From positions 1 through 64,000 of the forward strand of contig MSHJ01000008.1 in NCBI GenBank assembly GCA_001941065.1: DNA of 64,000 nt, read 5' to 3'. The notes under the pieces were generated by a model. That model saw only the letters and a list, made by a program, of their open reading frames with translations, did not search any database and was not told where the DNA came from. The translations under genes were made by a program, and so were the position numbers. Source of the stretch: Alistipes sp. Zagget8. GTDB taxonomy: Bacteria; Bacteroidota; Bacteroidia; Bacteroidales; Rikenellaceae. Shown here piece after piece: positions 6,440 through 15,347 of this stretch. Within the stretch, counting starts at the first letter, position 1. Each line of letters opens with the position of its first letter.

Positions 6440-9418
6440 TCAGTTCAGTTTTGCGATTCGTGCTTTCGCTTCCTCCACAATGCCGTCGTCGGCCGGCGAA
6501 TAGCCGTCGGCGACACTCTGCCACGTCGCCCGGGCCTGGAAATTATCCCCCTTGCGGACGTACACATCGCCCAGCAGGATGAAGGCCCGCGCCAGCCAGT
6601 AAGCCTGCGGTTCCCGCTCCGAGAAGGCGAAGACGGCAGCTTCGGTCTTGTTCATGTCGCCGCTTTCGAACAGCGATTCGATCACGTAATAGGCGGCTTC
6701 GGAACCCTCTTTCGTACGCACCTCCTTCGAAAGCTCCTTGTAGAGTTTCACCGCCTCGGCACCGCGGCCCTCGGCGCGCAGCTGCCCGGCCCAGGCGTAT
6801 TTCGCTTCGCGCAGCGCCACGGCTCCCGCGTCGTCGCGGCCGCACACGTCGGCAGCCATTTCGGCGATCTTCGCCCCGTCACCCCCGGCAATGGTGGCGC
6901 GCACATAACCCGTCATGGCATCCTCGCGGCCCGTTTTCGTCGGCGCCACGTCATAAAGCCTCCGGTAAGCCGAAGCAGCTTCGTCCCAACGCTTGTCGGC
7001 GAAAGTCATCTCGGCGAGTTTCTCCAGCACGGCCACCGTATATTGATTCGTTCCCTGCGCGGCCAGCTCCGTCAGCGTTTCGATGGCGTTCTCCCGCTCG
7101 CCCGCACGGAGGTAGCAGTCGCTCAGGTAGTAGAGCGCGTCGGTCAGGTAATATCCCTTCGGATAGCTCACCACATAGCTGCGCAGCGACTTGGCGGCGG
7201 CATCCCGCTGCCCGCCGAGGTAGAGTTTCTGCGCGGCGGCGAACGACAGCGAGTCGCGCGACAGGGCCGTCAGGTCGCTCTCCATGCCCGCCTTGGCGGC
7301 ATAGTCGAAATAAGCATCCACATCTCCCTCCGAAACATAAATCTCACGGATCGACTGCATCGCGCCCTTGGCCTCGGCGGACTGGGGCGACGCCCCGACC
7401 ACCCGGTCGTAATAAGCCAGCGATTTCTGCTTGTCCCCGAGGTTCAGGTAGGCCAGTCCCAGGTCGGAATAGGCCTGCGTACAGCGCGGCGAGGCGGGAT
7501 AGGCCGCAACGAATTTCTCGAGCTGCGCGGCACCCTCGGCATATTTCTCCTGCGCGATGTAACTGCGTCCCAGCTCGTAGGAGGCTTCGTCGGCATAGTC
7601 CCCGCCCGCAGCGGCGATCTGCCGCAGGGCCTGCTGTTTTTGGTCCGTATGGCCCAGAATGCCGAGCGTGACGGCCCGTTTGTACCGGGCGTATTGTTGT
7701 TCGGGGGTACCAAGAGCGATGGCTTTGTCATACTCCCCCACGGCCGCTTCGAACCGCCGGTCGGAATAGGCCGCGTCGCCCAGCCGGTTCAGCGCGTCGG
7801 CTCGGTAGCTGTCGCGCGGCGACCACGCGGCGAGGAACTTGCCGAAAGCCTCCTGCGCCTGCTGAAGGTCGTTGCGGTCGAAAGCACAGTAGCCGAGGTT
7901 GTACCACGCCAGGGCATACTCCCGTTCGGTGCGGGGCGCGCGTTTCAGGTAGGCGTTGTATTTGACCGCGGCAACGGCGTAGTCGCCTTGTGCAAAAGCG
8001 ATTTCTCCCTGCCAGAACGAGGTCAGGGCCGTATATTTGGGGCTGACGTTCACCGCCGCGGACTCCGCGAGGTAATCCTGCGCGGCTTTCAGGTCCCCGG
8101 CTCCGTAAGCCTCCAGCCCGCGGAAATAGGCGATCTTCTGCAACGCCGCGCGGATGTCGGCATCACCCGAGGGCATCGCCTTGATGGCGCGGTAAGCGGC
8201 ATCGTAATCACGGGAATTGTAGTAGGCGGCGATCAGCAGCGTCCGGGCCTCGCCCACACGCGGCGAGGAGGGATACCGTTCGACATAGCGCGTCAGCACG
8301 TTGATCGCACCGTTGAAAGCTCCGCCGCCCAGTTCGTATTGCAGTTTGGCATAGTTGAAGAGCGCATCCTCGGCGATCGCGGCATCCAGCGACTCGTCCG
8401 ACGCCATGGCGAACGCCTGCATCGCCTGCTCCTTGTCCCCGGCACGCAGGTAGCAGTCGGCCAGGTGGTAGGAGGCGTTCTGCGTCAGGGCGTCCTCGGC
8501 TCCGCACGCCTTGCGCAGCCACTCCGCAGCCTCAGGATAACGAGCCGTGCGGTAGAGCGAGAAACCCTCGAGGTAACTGGCGTCGCGGTCCATCTCGCCG
8601 CCGGCATTGCGGAAGGCCGCAAGGTGCTCCAGCGTCTTGTTGAAATCCTCCAGCCGGAACCACGATTCGGCTATCACGCGCTCCAGTTCGGCGCGGCGTT
8701 CGGGAACTGCCCGGCGGGCCAGCGCCTCGCCGTTCTCGACCACATAGCGGTAGTTACCCTCGCGGAACTCGATCTGTAACAAATAATATGGCACCACGTC
8801 ACGGTAGGCGTCGCTGCGGGCGAGCGCTTCGAAACCCTGCTTCGCCCGGCCGTAACGTCCTTCGGCGTAGTCGATGTAGGCTTTGTAATAACGGGCATGG
8901 TCGACATACTCGCTGCGGCTGCCGATACGGTCGAAATAGTCGTAGGCCCGGGCATAATTGCCGTCCCCGAACTCGACATAACCCATACGGATGTCGTACT
9001 GCTCGCGGCGCGGGGCGCTCAGGGCCTTGTAATTGGTCTTTTCAAAGGCTTCGCGGGCCTTCTTCATGTTCCCTGCCGAGCAGTAGAACGACCCGAGGGC
9101 GAAACGCACGTCGTTGGCATAGACCGATTCGGGATAACGCTCGCCGAATTCGCGCAGGGCACCTTCGGCATCGGCGCTGCCCAGCTCCACGGCACAGGCG
9201 GCCAGGTAGAACTCGGTCTCCTGGGCCAGCAGGCGGTCCGCAGGGGTCAGGGCGGCCTTCGCACGCAGGAATTCATGCCGGGCATCGCTCCAGCGGCCGT
9301 AGTCGAACAAGTCGCGGGCGCGCTCCATAAGCGTCTCTATTTCGGGCTTCGCGGCCTGCGCACCCAAGGTGCACGCCGCCAAGGCAAGGGTCAGCAACAG
9401 TTTCCGGAGTTTTCGCAT
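6440..9418 (-). CDS. Large exported tetratricopeptide-repeat protein
   Basis: A 992-residue protein with a signal peptide (MRKLRKLLLTLALAACTLGAQA) followed by TPR and TPR-like helical repeats over almost the whole length. Recurrent patterns include YNLGYCAFDRNDLQQAQEAF, ALNRLGDAAYSDRRFEAAV, YSDLGLAYLNLGDKQKSLAYY and YYLSDCYLRAGERENAIE. There is no catalytic domain. TPR solenoids are protein scaffolds; here it would sit in the periplasm or at the membrane. It is the first gene of an operon with the downstream barrel (two-base gap), which suggests one assembly. A TATATTTG box at 9443-9450 precedes it. A similar TPR/barrel pair appears in other Bacteroidales as far as I recall, but no function has been assigned that I can name. 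Confidence 0.8.
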   Translation of the reverse strand: MRKLRKLLLTLALAACTLGAQAAKPEIETLMERARDLFDYGRWSDARHEFLRAKAALTPADRLLAQETEFYLAACAVELGSADAEGALREFGERYPESVYANDVRFALGSFYCSAGNMKKAREAFEKTNYKALSAPRREQYDIRMGYVEFGDGNYARAYDYFDRIGSRSEYVDHARYYKAYIDYAEGRYGRAKQGFEALARSDAYRDVVPYYLLQIEFREGNYRYVVENGEALARRAVPERRAELERVIAESWFRLEDFNKTLEHLAAFRNAGGEMDRDASYLEGFSLYRTARYPEAAEWLRKACGAEDALTQNASYHLADCYLRAGDKEQAMQAFAMASDESLDAAIAEDALFNYAKLQYELGGGAFNGAINVLTRYVERYPSSPRVGEARTLLIAAYYNSRDYDAAYRAIKAMPSGDADIRAALQKIAYFRGLEAYGAGDLKAAQDYLAESAAVNVSPKYTALTSFWQGEIAFAQGDYAVAAVKYNAYLKRAPRTEREYALAWYNLGYCAFDRNDLQQAQEAFGKFLAAWSPRDSYRADALNRLGDAAYSDRRFEAAVGEYDKAIALGTPEQQYARYKRAVTLGILGHTDQKQQALRQIAAAGGDYADEASYELGRSYIAQEKYAEGAAQLEKFVAAYPASPRCTQAYSDLGLAYLNLGDKQKSLAYYDRVVGASPQSAEAKGAMQSIREIYVSEGDVDAYFDYAAKAGMESDLTALSRDSLSFAAAQKLYLGGQRDAAAKSLRSYVVSYPKGYYLTDALYYLSDCYLRAGERENAIETLTELAAQGTNQYTVAVLEKLAEMTFADKRWDEAASAYRRLYDVAPTKTGREDAMTGYVRATIAGGDGAKIAEMAADVCGRDDAGAVALREAKYAWAGQLRAEGRGAEAVKLYKELSKEVRTKEGSEAAYYVIESLFESGDMNKTEAAVFAFSEREPQAYWLARAFILLGDVYVRKGDNFQARATWQSVADGYSPADDGIVEEAKARIAKLN

Positions 9419-9442
9419 ACACACATTTTCACTAAATACGGG

Positions 9443-9450
9443 CAAATATA
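9443..9450 (-). promoter_or_regulatory. -7 box of the TPR/barrel operon
   Basis: Minus-strand TATATTTG, 24 bases before the TPR start codon. It is an exact TAnnTTTG match, but no clear -33 element is seen. Confidence 0.55.
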
Positions 9451-9529
9451 CGAATTTTTACCCATCCGCACACTACCTGAGGAACGGAATTTGCCCCCGG
9501 GTTATTGTTGAACAAAAAAACCGAAATCC

Positions 9530-9937
9530 ATGATTGAAAAAGTAACTTTACAGTTGTCCGGAAACGGAAAATTCCAGCTTGAAAACGGCGCCGGATGCGA
9601 CATGCTGAACCCCAAGGCCCTCATGCTCTACGCGGCGGCACAATGCTCGGGGAAGACGGCGCTGATGATTATGCAGAAAGAGCGCATCACCCCCAAACGC
9701 TTCGAAATCAGCTACTCGGGAGAGTTATCTGCCGAAGAGGTTCAATCGGAGAGCGTATATCGCTCGATCCATGTCGTTTACAATGTCGAGTGCGGCTCCG
9801 AAGACGACCAGGCGAAGGTCAGCCGCGCCATCGACCTCACGCACGAAAAGTACTGCGGCATCGTCCGGATGCTGCGAATGATCGCTCCCGTTTCGCACGA
9901 GATCGCGGTGGTCAGTACCGAACCTGTAAAAGCGTAG
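9530..9937 (+). CDS. OsmC-family peroxiredoxin-like protein
   Basis: A 135-residue single-domain OsmC/Ohr-type protein. The two expected cysteines are present: Cys39 in AAAQCSGKTAL and a second at about 109 in THEKYCGIVRML. A Glu-rich ISYSGELSAEE segment lies between them. OsmC proteins reduce organic or fatty-acid peroxides with the paired thiols. It is a single gene in a short gap beside the divergent TPR operon and ends in a bidirectional terminator shared with the efflux operon. The match is to the YhfA/OsmC subgroup by length; no regulator is adjacent. Confidence 0.85.
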   Translation: MIEKVTLQLSGNGKFQLENGAGCDMLNPKALMLYAAAQCSGKTALMIMQKERITPKRFEISYSGELSAEEVQSESVYRSIHVVYNVECGSEDDQAKVSRAIDLTHEKYCGIVRMLRMIAPVSHEIAVVSTEPVKA

Positions 9938-9954
9938 AACACCCGGCGGTAATA

Positions 9955-9985
9955 AAAACGGCGGAGAAATTCTCCGCCGTTTTTC
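9955..9985. terminator. Bidirectional terminator between OsmC and TolC genes
   Basis: AAAACGGCGGAGAA pairs with TTCTCCGCCGTTTT across a 1-2 base centre, with T-runs on both sides. Its right edge touches the TolC stop codon. Confidence 0.85.
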
Positions 9986-11223
9986 TATTGCGCCGTGATG
10001 CGCTGGTAGTCGGAAACCGCCACGGCGTAGTTGTAGTGTGCCCGGATAGCGTTGGTATAGAGCTGTATCCAGCTCAGCTGGGCCTGCAGCACATCGAGGA
10101 TCGTCGCAAGGCCCTCGCCATAAGAATAAGTACTGATCGAGAGGTTTTCACCGGCAATGCGGAGGCTCTCCTCCGAGGCGTCGACCTGCGCCCGGCTCTG
10201 CACCAGCGCCGTCCAGCCATTCATCTCCTCACGCACGATGTCGTCGTGGCGCAGCGCGGCGCTCCACTCCTGCTGGAGCTGCACGGCACGGGCGGCCCCG
10301 ACGGCCCGGCGGCGCTCGCCCCAGTGGAAGATCGGTACCGAGAGTTTCACGAAGACCGATCCGTCGACCGTCGTGGCCCCGGTCCGGTTGGGCAGGAAGG
10401 GCTGCCACGAACCCCCGACGCCGACGCTCAGCTGCGGGTTGAAGGGCGCACGGGCCGCGCGGACACCGATTTCGGCCTGCTCCGTGCGCAGCCGTGCGGC
10501 GGTATAATCGGGACGGCGCGACAGGGCCTCGGCGGCCAATACACGCACGGGCATCGGGAGCGAATCGCGGATGCCCTGCGCCAAACGGACATCGAGTACG
10601 GCATCGGTCCCGCGCAGGATGTTGAAGTTGTGCAGCGCCACCTCATAATTCTGCTCGGCGCTCACGAGCGAGTATTGGGCCTCGCTCAGCCGGGTCTCGA
10701 TCATCAGCACGTCGCCCTTGGCGATGTACCCCTCGGCAAAACGGCGGTCGACGATCTCCTTGAGCGAGCGGATGATCGAAACGTACTGGCGCATCGACGC
10801 GGCGTAAAGCTCCACGGCCGAGAGGTTCCAGTAGGCATAGTCGGCGGCATAGCGCACGTCGAGGCGCGAAAATTCCTCGTCGCACAGGGCGATATCGTAA
10901 CCCAGTCCGGCCTGTTTGGCCGCAGCCCGCACCGAACCGCCCCCATAGACTGTCTGGACCACCTGGGGCAGGACGCCGAAAGTCCACGGCTCGACGCCTT
11001 CGTAATGGTGGAACGTCTTGGTAAAACTGCCGTCCATCGCCAGCCGCGGGAGGTAGCCCGTGCGGGCCTGCCCCATCGTCTCGGCAGCGGCATCGCTCTT
11101 CGAGGCGGCGATCTTCAGCTGCCAGCTGTAATCGGCGACCGCCGCCCGGTAGCCGTCGAGCGAGGTCTGCCCGAACACCGGCACACAAAGACACAAAGCA
11201 ATTATCGAAACCGTTATTTTCAT
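9985..11223 (-). CDS. TolC-family outer-membrane efflux channel
   Basis: A 412-residue protein with a signal peptide (MKITVSIIALCLCVPVFGQ) and two halves of long alpha-helical outer-membrane efflux protein (OEP) repeats (SLVSAEQNYEVALHNFNIL, then LAAEALSRRPDYTAARLRTEQAE, a typical OEP motif). It would be the trimeric exit duct of the tripartite pump encoded by the two genes before it. Its ATG overlaps the pump's stop by four bases (ATGA), so it is translationally coupled as the last gene of the operon. The length is slightly short but normal for Bacteroidetes TolC homologues. Confidence 0.9.
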   Translation of the reverse strand: MKITVSIIALCLCVPVFGQTSLDGYRAAVADYSWQLKIAASKSDAAAETMGQARTGYLPRLAMDGSFTKTFHHYEGVEPWTFGVLPQVVQTVYGGGSVRAAAKQAGLGYDIALCDEEFSRLDVRYAADYAYWNLSAVELYAASMRQYVSIIRSLKEIVDRRFAEGYIAKGDVLMIETRLSEAQYSLVSAEQNYEVALHNFNILRGTDAVLDVRLAQGIRDSLPMPVRVLAAEALSRRPDYTAARLRTEQAEIGVRAARAPFNPQLSVGVGGSWQPFLPNRTGATTVDGSVFVKLSVPIFHWGERRRAVGAARAVQLQQEWSAALRHDDIVREEMNGWTALVQSRAQVDASEESLRIAGENLSISTYSYGEGLATILDVLQAQLSWIQLYTNAIRAHYNYAVAVSDYQRITAQ

Positions 11224-14200
11224 GATTTTCGGATATTATAGAACAGGGCGTATACCACCGGAAGGACGCAGACCGTCAGGAGCGTGGCCACGAGCAGTCC
11301 GCCCATGATCGTAGCGGCCATGGCCCCGAACATCGAGTCGAACAGCAGCGGCAGCATGCCGAGAATGGTGGTTCCCGAAGCCATCGCCACGGGGACAATG
11401 CGGCTGCGCGTGGCCTCGGTAAGGGCCTCATAGGGAGCTTTGCCCGCAGTGCGCAGCACGCCGACCTGCTCGACCAGCACCACGGCGTTCTTGATGTTCA
11501 TGCCGACCAGTCCCAGCAGGCCCAGCAAGGAGAAAAAGTTGAACACCTTGCCCGTGACGGCCAGCCCGAGCACCACGCCGATGAAGATCAGCGGAATCAT
11601 CAGCAGGATGACGACCGGTTCGCGGTAGTTGCGGAACAGCAGCAACAGGACGATCAGAATCAGCACCAGCGTCAGCGGCATGTATTTGGCCAGCGCCTCG
11701 TTGGACTCCTGCTGGCTCTCCTGCTCGCCGAAGACCTTCATCGAGTAGCCCTCGGGAAGCACCACGGCACGGTCGACCGAATCCTTCAGCGCGGCGAACA
11801 GCTGCATGGTGTTGACCCCGCGGCCCGGATCGCACTGCGCCTTCATCACCCGCTGGCGGTTGAAACGCTTGATGACACCCGGCCGGAAGTCGAAGCGGAA
11901 TCCGTCGGTGGCCTGCTCGATCGAAAAGACTTTGCCCGAAGGGCTGAAGATCGGCAGGGCCTGGAGGTTGGTGAGGTTGTAGGTCCCGATATTCTCGTCC
12001 TTCAGGAGGATCGGCATGAACTGGTCGCCCTCGCGGTACTCGCCCAGCGTGTAACCCTGCGTGGCGATGGTGATGCCCCGGGCCATCTGGCTGCGGGTGA
12101 TGCCGATGCGCTGGCCCTTCATCTGCGAGTAGACCGGCTGCCACATCGGCACGCGGTTGCCCCAGCCGTTGCGGATGTTCACGGCCCCGGGCGTGCGCCG
12201 CATCGCCTGTTCGGCGGCGGCCGTCAGGCGGCGCAGCGTGTCGGCATTCTCGCCGATGAATCCGAACTCGATGGCCGCATCGGGCACGGGCGAGAGCTTG
12301 AAGAGCGACGAACGCAACCACACATCGGGATAGTTTTCAACGACATAGGCATTGAACCGTTCCTCGACGGCGGCGGTCTGCCGCTTGTCGTGCAGTTCGA
12401 CGAGGATGTTGCCGAAATTGGGACGCATCGAGACGCTGCTGCTGGCCAGGTAGTAACGCGGCGGCGTGGAGCCGAGCGTCATCGAGACGGTCTTCACCTC
12501 GGGCTGTTCGCGGAGCCACCCCTCCATCTGCAGCAGGTTGCGCTCCGTGTCGCGGATGTTGTAGCCCTCGGGCAGCAGCACGTCGGCGCGGAAATAGGGT
12601 TTGTCGAGCGACGGGAAGAAATTCTGGGGCATCAGCCCCATGACCGCCAGCGAAAGGACGAACAACCCGACGACCACCGTCACGACCCACCAGCGCCGGC
12701 ACAGCAGGACGCCCAGAAAACGGTCGAAGGCGCGGTAGAATTTCGTGTCATAAGGATCGTGTGCGGCGGGTTTCACCCGGAGCATAAAATTCCCGAACAG
12801 CGGCGTCTGCGTCAGGGCCAGCACCCAGCTCAGCAGCAGCGAGAGGGCCAGCACGACGAACAGGGGTTTCACGATCTCGGCCACCGACGAAGGGGCCAGA
12901 TACAACGGCAGGAACGAGAAAATGGCGATCAGCGTGGCGCCCAGCAGGCTCCAGCGCGGGGCGTTGGCTCCGTCGACGACGGCGCTGCGACGTGCCGCGC
13001 CCCGCAGCATGGCCTGTTGTGCATTGTCGGTGACGACGATGGCGTTGTCGACGAGCATACCCATGGCAATGATGAATCCCGCCAGCGAGGTGCGGTTCAA
13101 TCCTTCGCCCAGGAACTGCATCAGGAGCAGCGTGCCGCCGATCGAGAACAACAGCGAACTGCCGATCAGCACTCCCGCGCGGAAGCCCATGACGAGCATG
13201 ATGATGAGGATGACGATCGCGACCGACTCGGCGAGGTTGAGGATAAAGGTCGAATTGGCCTCTTTGGCGATGCGGTTTTCGGGATAGAGCACCGTCAGCT
13301 CCATGCCCACGGGCATCTGGCGCGTGAGCGAGGCCAGCACGCCGTCGATTTTCGTCCCGGCCTTCACCACATCGACGTCCGCTTCGGTCGAGATGCCGAT
13401 GCCCACGGCCCGGCGTCCGTCGACGCGCATCATCGTCTGCGGAGGCTCGGCATAGCCCCGTTCGACGCGGGCGATGTCGCCCAAGCGGTACTGCTTGCCC
13501 GAGGAGGCGAACAGCAGCTGGTCCGCAAGGTCGTCGAGCGTCTTGTAGGTCCCGTCTTCGAGAATCTGGATGCGGAGTTTCCCGGCCTGCTTCTCCCCGC
13601 TATCGACGATGGAGTTCTGCTGGCCGATGGTCGAGACGATGGTTTCGGGGCGGATGGAGAAGTTGGCCAGCGCCGCCAGGCTGACGTAGACGTTCACCAC
13701 CGGGGTCTGCTCACCGTAGAGGGTCACTTTCTGCACGCCGTCGACCGTCACGAGGGCCGTTTTCAGCCGCTGGGCCCAGTCGCGCAGTTCCGACCACGAG
13801 AATCCCCCGTCGACAGAGAGGCCGTAATAGATGCCGTAGACGTCGCCGAAATCGTCGGCGACGGTGATCTGCGACGCTCCGGCAGGCAGTTTCGGCTGGA
13901 CGTTCAGCACCTTGCGGCGCAGTTCGTCCCACAGCTGGGGAATCTCGCGGGCCGGCGTGGCGGGGTCCAGTTCGACCTGGATTTTCGAGATCCCGTAATA
14001 GGATTCGGAGGTGATTTTATGCACGAGGCGCATCGACTGCACCTCGCGTTCAATGGGTTCCGTGATGAGTTCCTCGACCTCCCGGGGCGTGGCTCCCGGG
14101 TAGGAGCAGACGAGCGACGCCGACTTGATGACGAAGACCGAGTCCTCCTTCTTGCCCAGCGTCGAGAAGCCCAGCGCTCCGCCGGCCAGCAGGACGAAGA

Positions 14201-14252
14201 GGAAGAAGTAAATCACTTTGGCGCTTCGCAGGGAATATTCGGGCAGGTTCAT
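11220..14252 (-). CDS. RND-family efflux pump, inner-membrane permease
   Basis: A 1010-residue AcrB/MMPL-type RND transporter with about 12 transmembrane helices in two repeats. TM1 is near 13-32. A PGATPREVEELITEPIE motif marks porter domain PN1. GFIIAMGMLVDNAIVVTDNA around residue 390 carries the paired acidic proton-relay residue in TM4. The second-half counterpart is LLGLVGMNIKNAVVLVEQ near residue 910. The pump would expel drugs, bile acids or other amphiphiles using the proton gradient, with the adaptor and TolC encoded on either side. It lacks the extra features of heavy-metal pumps. The adaptor lies seven bases upstream. Confidence 0.92.
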   Translation of the reverse strand: MNLPEYSLRSAKVIYFFLFVLLAGGALGFSTLGKKEDSVFVIKSASLVCSYPGATPREVEELITEPIEREVQSMRLVHKITSESYYGISKIQVELDPATPAREIPQLWDELRRKVLNVQPKLPAGASQITVADDFGDVYGIYYGLSVDGGFSWSELRDWAQRLKTALVTVDGVQKVTLYGEQTPVVNVYVSLAALANFSIRPETIVSTIGQQNSIVDSGEKQAGKLRIQILEDGTYKTLDDLADQLLFASSGKQYRLGDIARVERGYAEPPQTMMRVDGRRAVGIGISTEADVDVVKAGTKIDGVLASLTRQMPVGMELTVLYPENRIAKEANSTFILNLAESVAIVILIIMLVMGFRAGVLIGSSLLFSIGGTLLLMQFLGEGLNRTSLAGFIIAMGMLVDNAIVVTDNAQQAMLRGAARRSAVVDGANAPRWSLLGATLIAIFSFLPLYLAPSSVAEIVKPLFVVLALSLLLSWVLALTQTPLFGNFMLRVKPAAHDPYDTKFYRAFDRFLGVLLCRRWWVVTVVVGLFVLSLAVMGLMPQNFFPSLDKPYFRADVLLPEGYNIRDTERNLLQMEGWLREQPEVKTVSMTLGSTPPRYYLASSSVSMRPNFGNILVELHDKRQTAAVEERFNAYVVENYPDVWLRSSLFKLSPVPDAAIEFGFIGENADTLRRLTAAAEQAMRRTPGAVNIRNGWGNRVPMWQPVYSQMKGQRIGITRSQMARGITIATQGYTLGEYREGDQFMPILLKDENIGTYNLTNLQALPIFSPSGKVFSIEQATDGFRFDFRPGVIKRFNRQRVMKAQCDPGRGVNTMQLFAALKDSVDRAVVLPEGYSMKVFGEQESQQESNEALAKYMPLTLVLILIVLLLLFRNYREPVVILLMIPLIFIGVVLGLAVTGKVFNFFSLLGLLGLVGMNIKNAVVLVEQVGVLRTAGKAPYEALTEATRSRIVPVAMASGTTILGMLPLLFDSMFGAMAATIMGGLLVATLLTVCVLPVVYALFYNIRKS

Positions 14253-14259
14253 CGCAGCG

Positions 14260-15288
14260 TCATTTTAAAATTCGGACCTGTTCCCCTTCGCGCAGCTGGT
14301 AGACCCCCGCCGTGACGACCCTGTCGCCCGGCGCAACGCCGCTGTCGATGACCACGCGGTCGCGGCCGAACAGCTCCCCGGGCTTCACCTCGCGGCGCGA
14401 GACACGGTCGTCGGCACCGACGACCCAGACATAGGTGCCGCCCTCGGCCGGGGCATAGATGGCCGACACGGGCAGCGACACGGCATCGGGAACCGGATCG
14501 GGGCTCTGCATGGTGATCGTGCACGACATGCCAGGCGAAATGCGGTAACGCGCCGGATCGGGATTTTCGAGGGTCAGCGACACGGGGAATCCCGAGGCGT
14601 CGGACGAGGTTTCGACATACTCTTTCAGGCGGGCCGGAATCGCCGCACCCCGGTAATTGTCGAACTCGACGGTGAAATGCGTCGAGCTGTCCCGCAGCAG
14701 CGACAGCCCGGTTTCGGGCAGGGTGAACTGGACGGTCGTGGTGACGGGATTGACCAACCGGAGAATCGACTGCCCGGCCTGCACGCGTTCGAATATATCG
14801 ACGTATTTGCGTTCGACGACTCCGGCGAACGGAGCCCTCAGGCGCGTATCCTTCAGCAGGTCGAGGGTGTTTTCATAGGTGGAGCGGGCCTGCGCATAGC
14901 GCGTCGAGGCCGCTTCGGCCTCCTGCCGCGACACGGCCTCGTGTTCCAGCAGCCGCTGCATGCGCTGCTGCTGCGAGCGGGCCTCCTCGAAAGCCGAGCG
15001 GGTCGCCGCCACCTGCAGCTCGAGGTCCCGGGGGTCCAGCTCAGCGAGCAGCGCCCCCTTTTTCACGCTCTGTCCCTGCGCAACGGGAACGTCGAGGACC
15101 TGTCCCGCCACCTTGAAGGCGAGGTTCACGGCATCGTCGGGGGTGGCCATGCCGGCGAAATCCTTGTCGATGAGGCCGGCGCCGGCCGCCGTCGTGACCT
15201 TCACGGGACGCACCGCCTCGGGAGCCGGGGCCCTGCGGCCGCACGCCCCGGCAAGCAGGGTTATCAGTAAAACGGTGATTGTTCGCAT
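14260..15288 (-). CDS. RND efflux periplasmic adaptor lipoprotein (MFP family)
   Basis: A 342-residue adaptor with lipobox LLAGAC at residue ~16. The N-terminal part has the biotinyl-lipoyl/beta-barrel pattern (VLDVPVAQGQSVKKGALLAELD) and an alpha-hairpin (AATRSAFEEARSQQQRMQRLLE), returning to RLRAPFAGVVERKYVDIFERV. The C-terminal part is the membrane-proximal barrel (SAIYAPAEGGTYVWVV, VVTAGVYQLREGEQV). It bridges the RND pump and TolC. It is the first gene of the operon, but its 59-base upstream gap is mostly the terminator of the previous gene, and no TAnnTTTG box is seen there. The promoter may lie in the upstream gene. Confidence 0.9.
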   Translation of the reverse strand: MRTITVLLITLLAGACGRRAPAPEAVRPVKVTTAAGAGLIDKDFAGMATPDDAVNLAFKVAGQVLDVPVAQGQSVKKGALLAELDPRDLELQVAATRSAFEEARSQQQRMQRLLEHEAVSRQEAEAASTRYAQARSTYENTLDLLKDTRLRAPFAGVVERKYVDIFERVQAGQSILRLVNPVTTTVQFTLPETGLSLLRDSSTHFTVEFDNYRGAAIPARLKEYVETSSDASGFPVSLTLENPDPARYRISPGMSCTITMQSPDPVPDAVSLPVSAIYAPAEGGTYVWVVGADDRVSRREVKPGELFGRDRVVIDSGVAPGDRVVTAGVYQLREGEQVRILK

Positions 15289-15293
15289 ACGAA

Positions 15294-15324
15294 AAAAGTT
15301 GACGCCGAAACAGCGTCAACTTTT
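15294..15324 (-). terminator. Terminator of the MauE/DoxX-like gene
   Basis: AAAAGTTGACGC pairs with GCGTCAACTTTT around a 7-base loop, followed on the minus strand by six T. It lies only six bases before the efflux adaptor start codon. Confidence 0.8.
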
Positions 15325-15347
15325 ATACCACATCCCGCAGGAAGCCC

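Noticed and set aside
4641..6503. Open frame of 620 codons on the plus strand across the barrel gene
   Set aside because: It is antisense to a gene with a good signal peptide and barrel pattern, and has no motif of its own.
12390..14315. Open frame of 641 codons on the plus strand across the RND pump gene
   Set aside because: It is antisense to a pump with 12 helices and standard RND motifs, and its own translation is low-complexity and charged.
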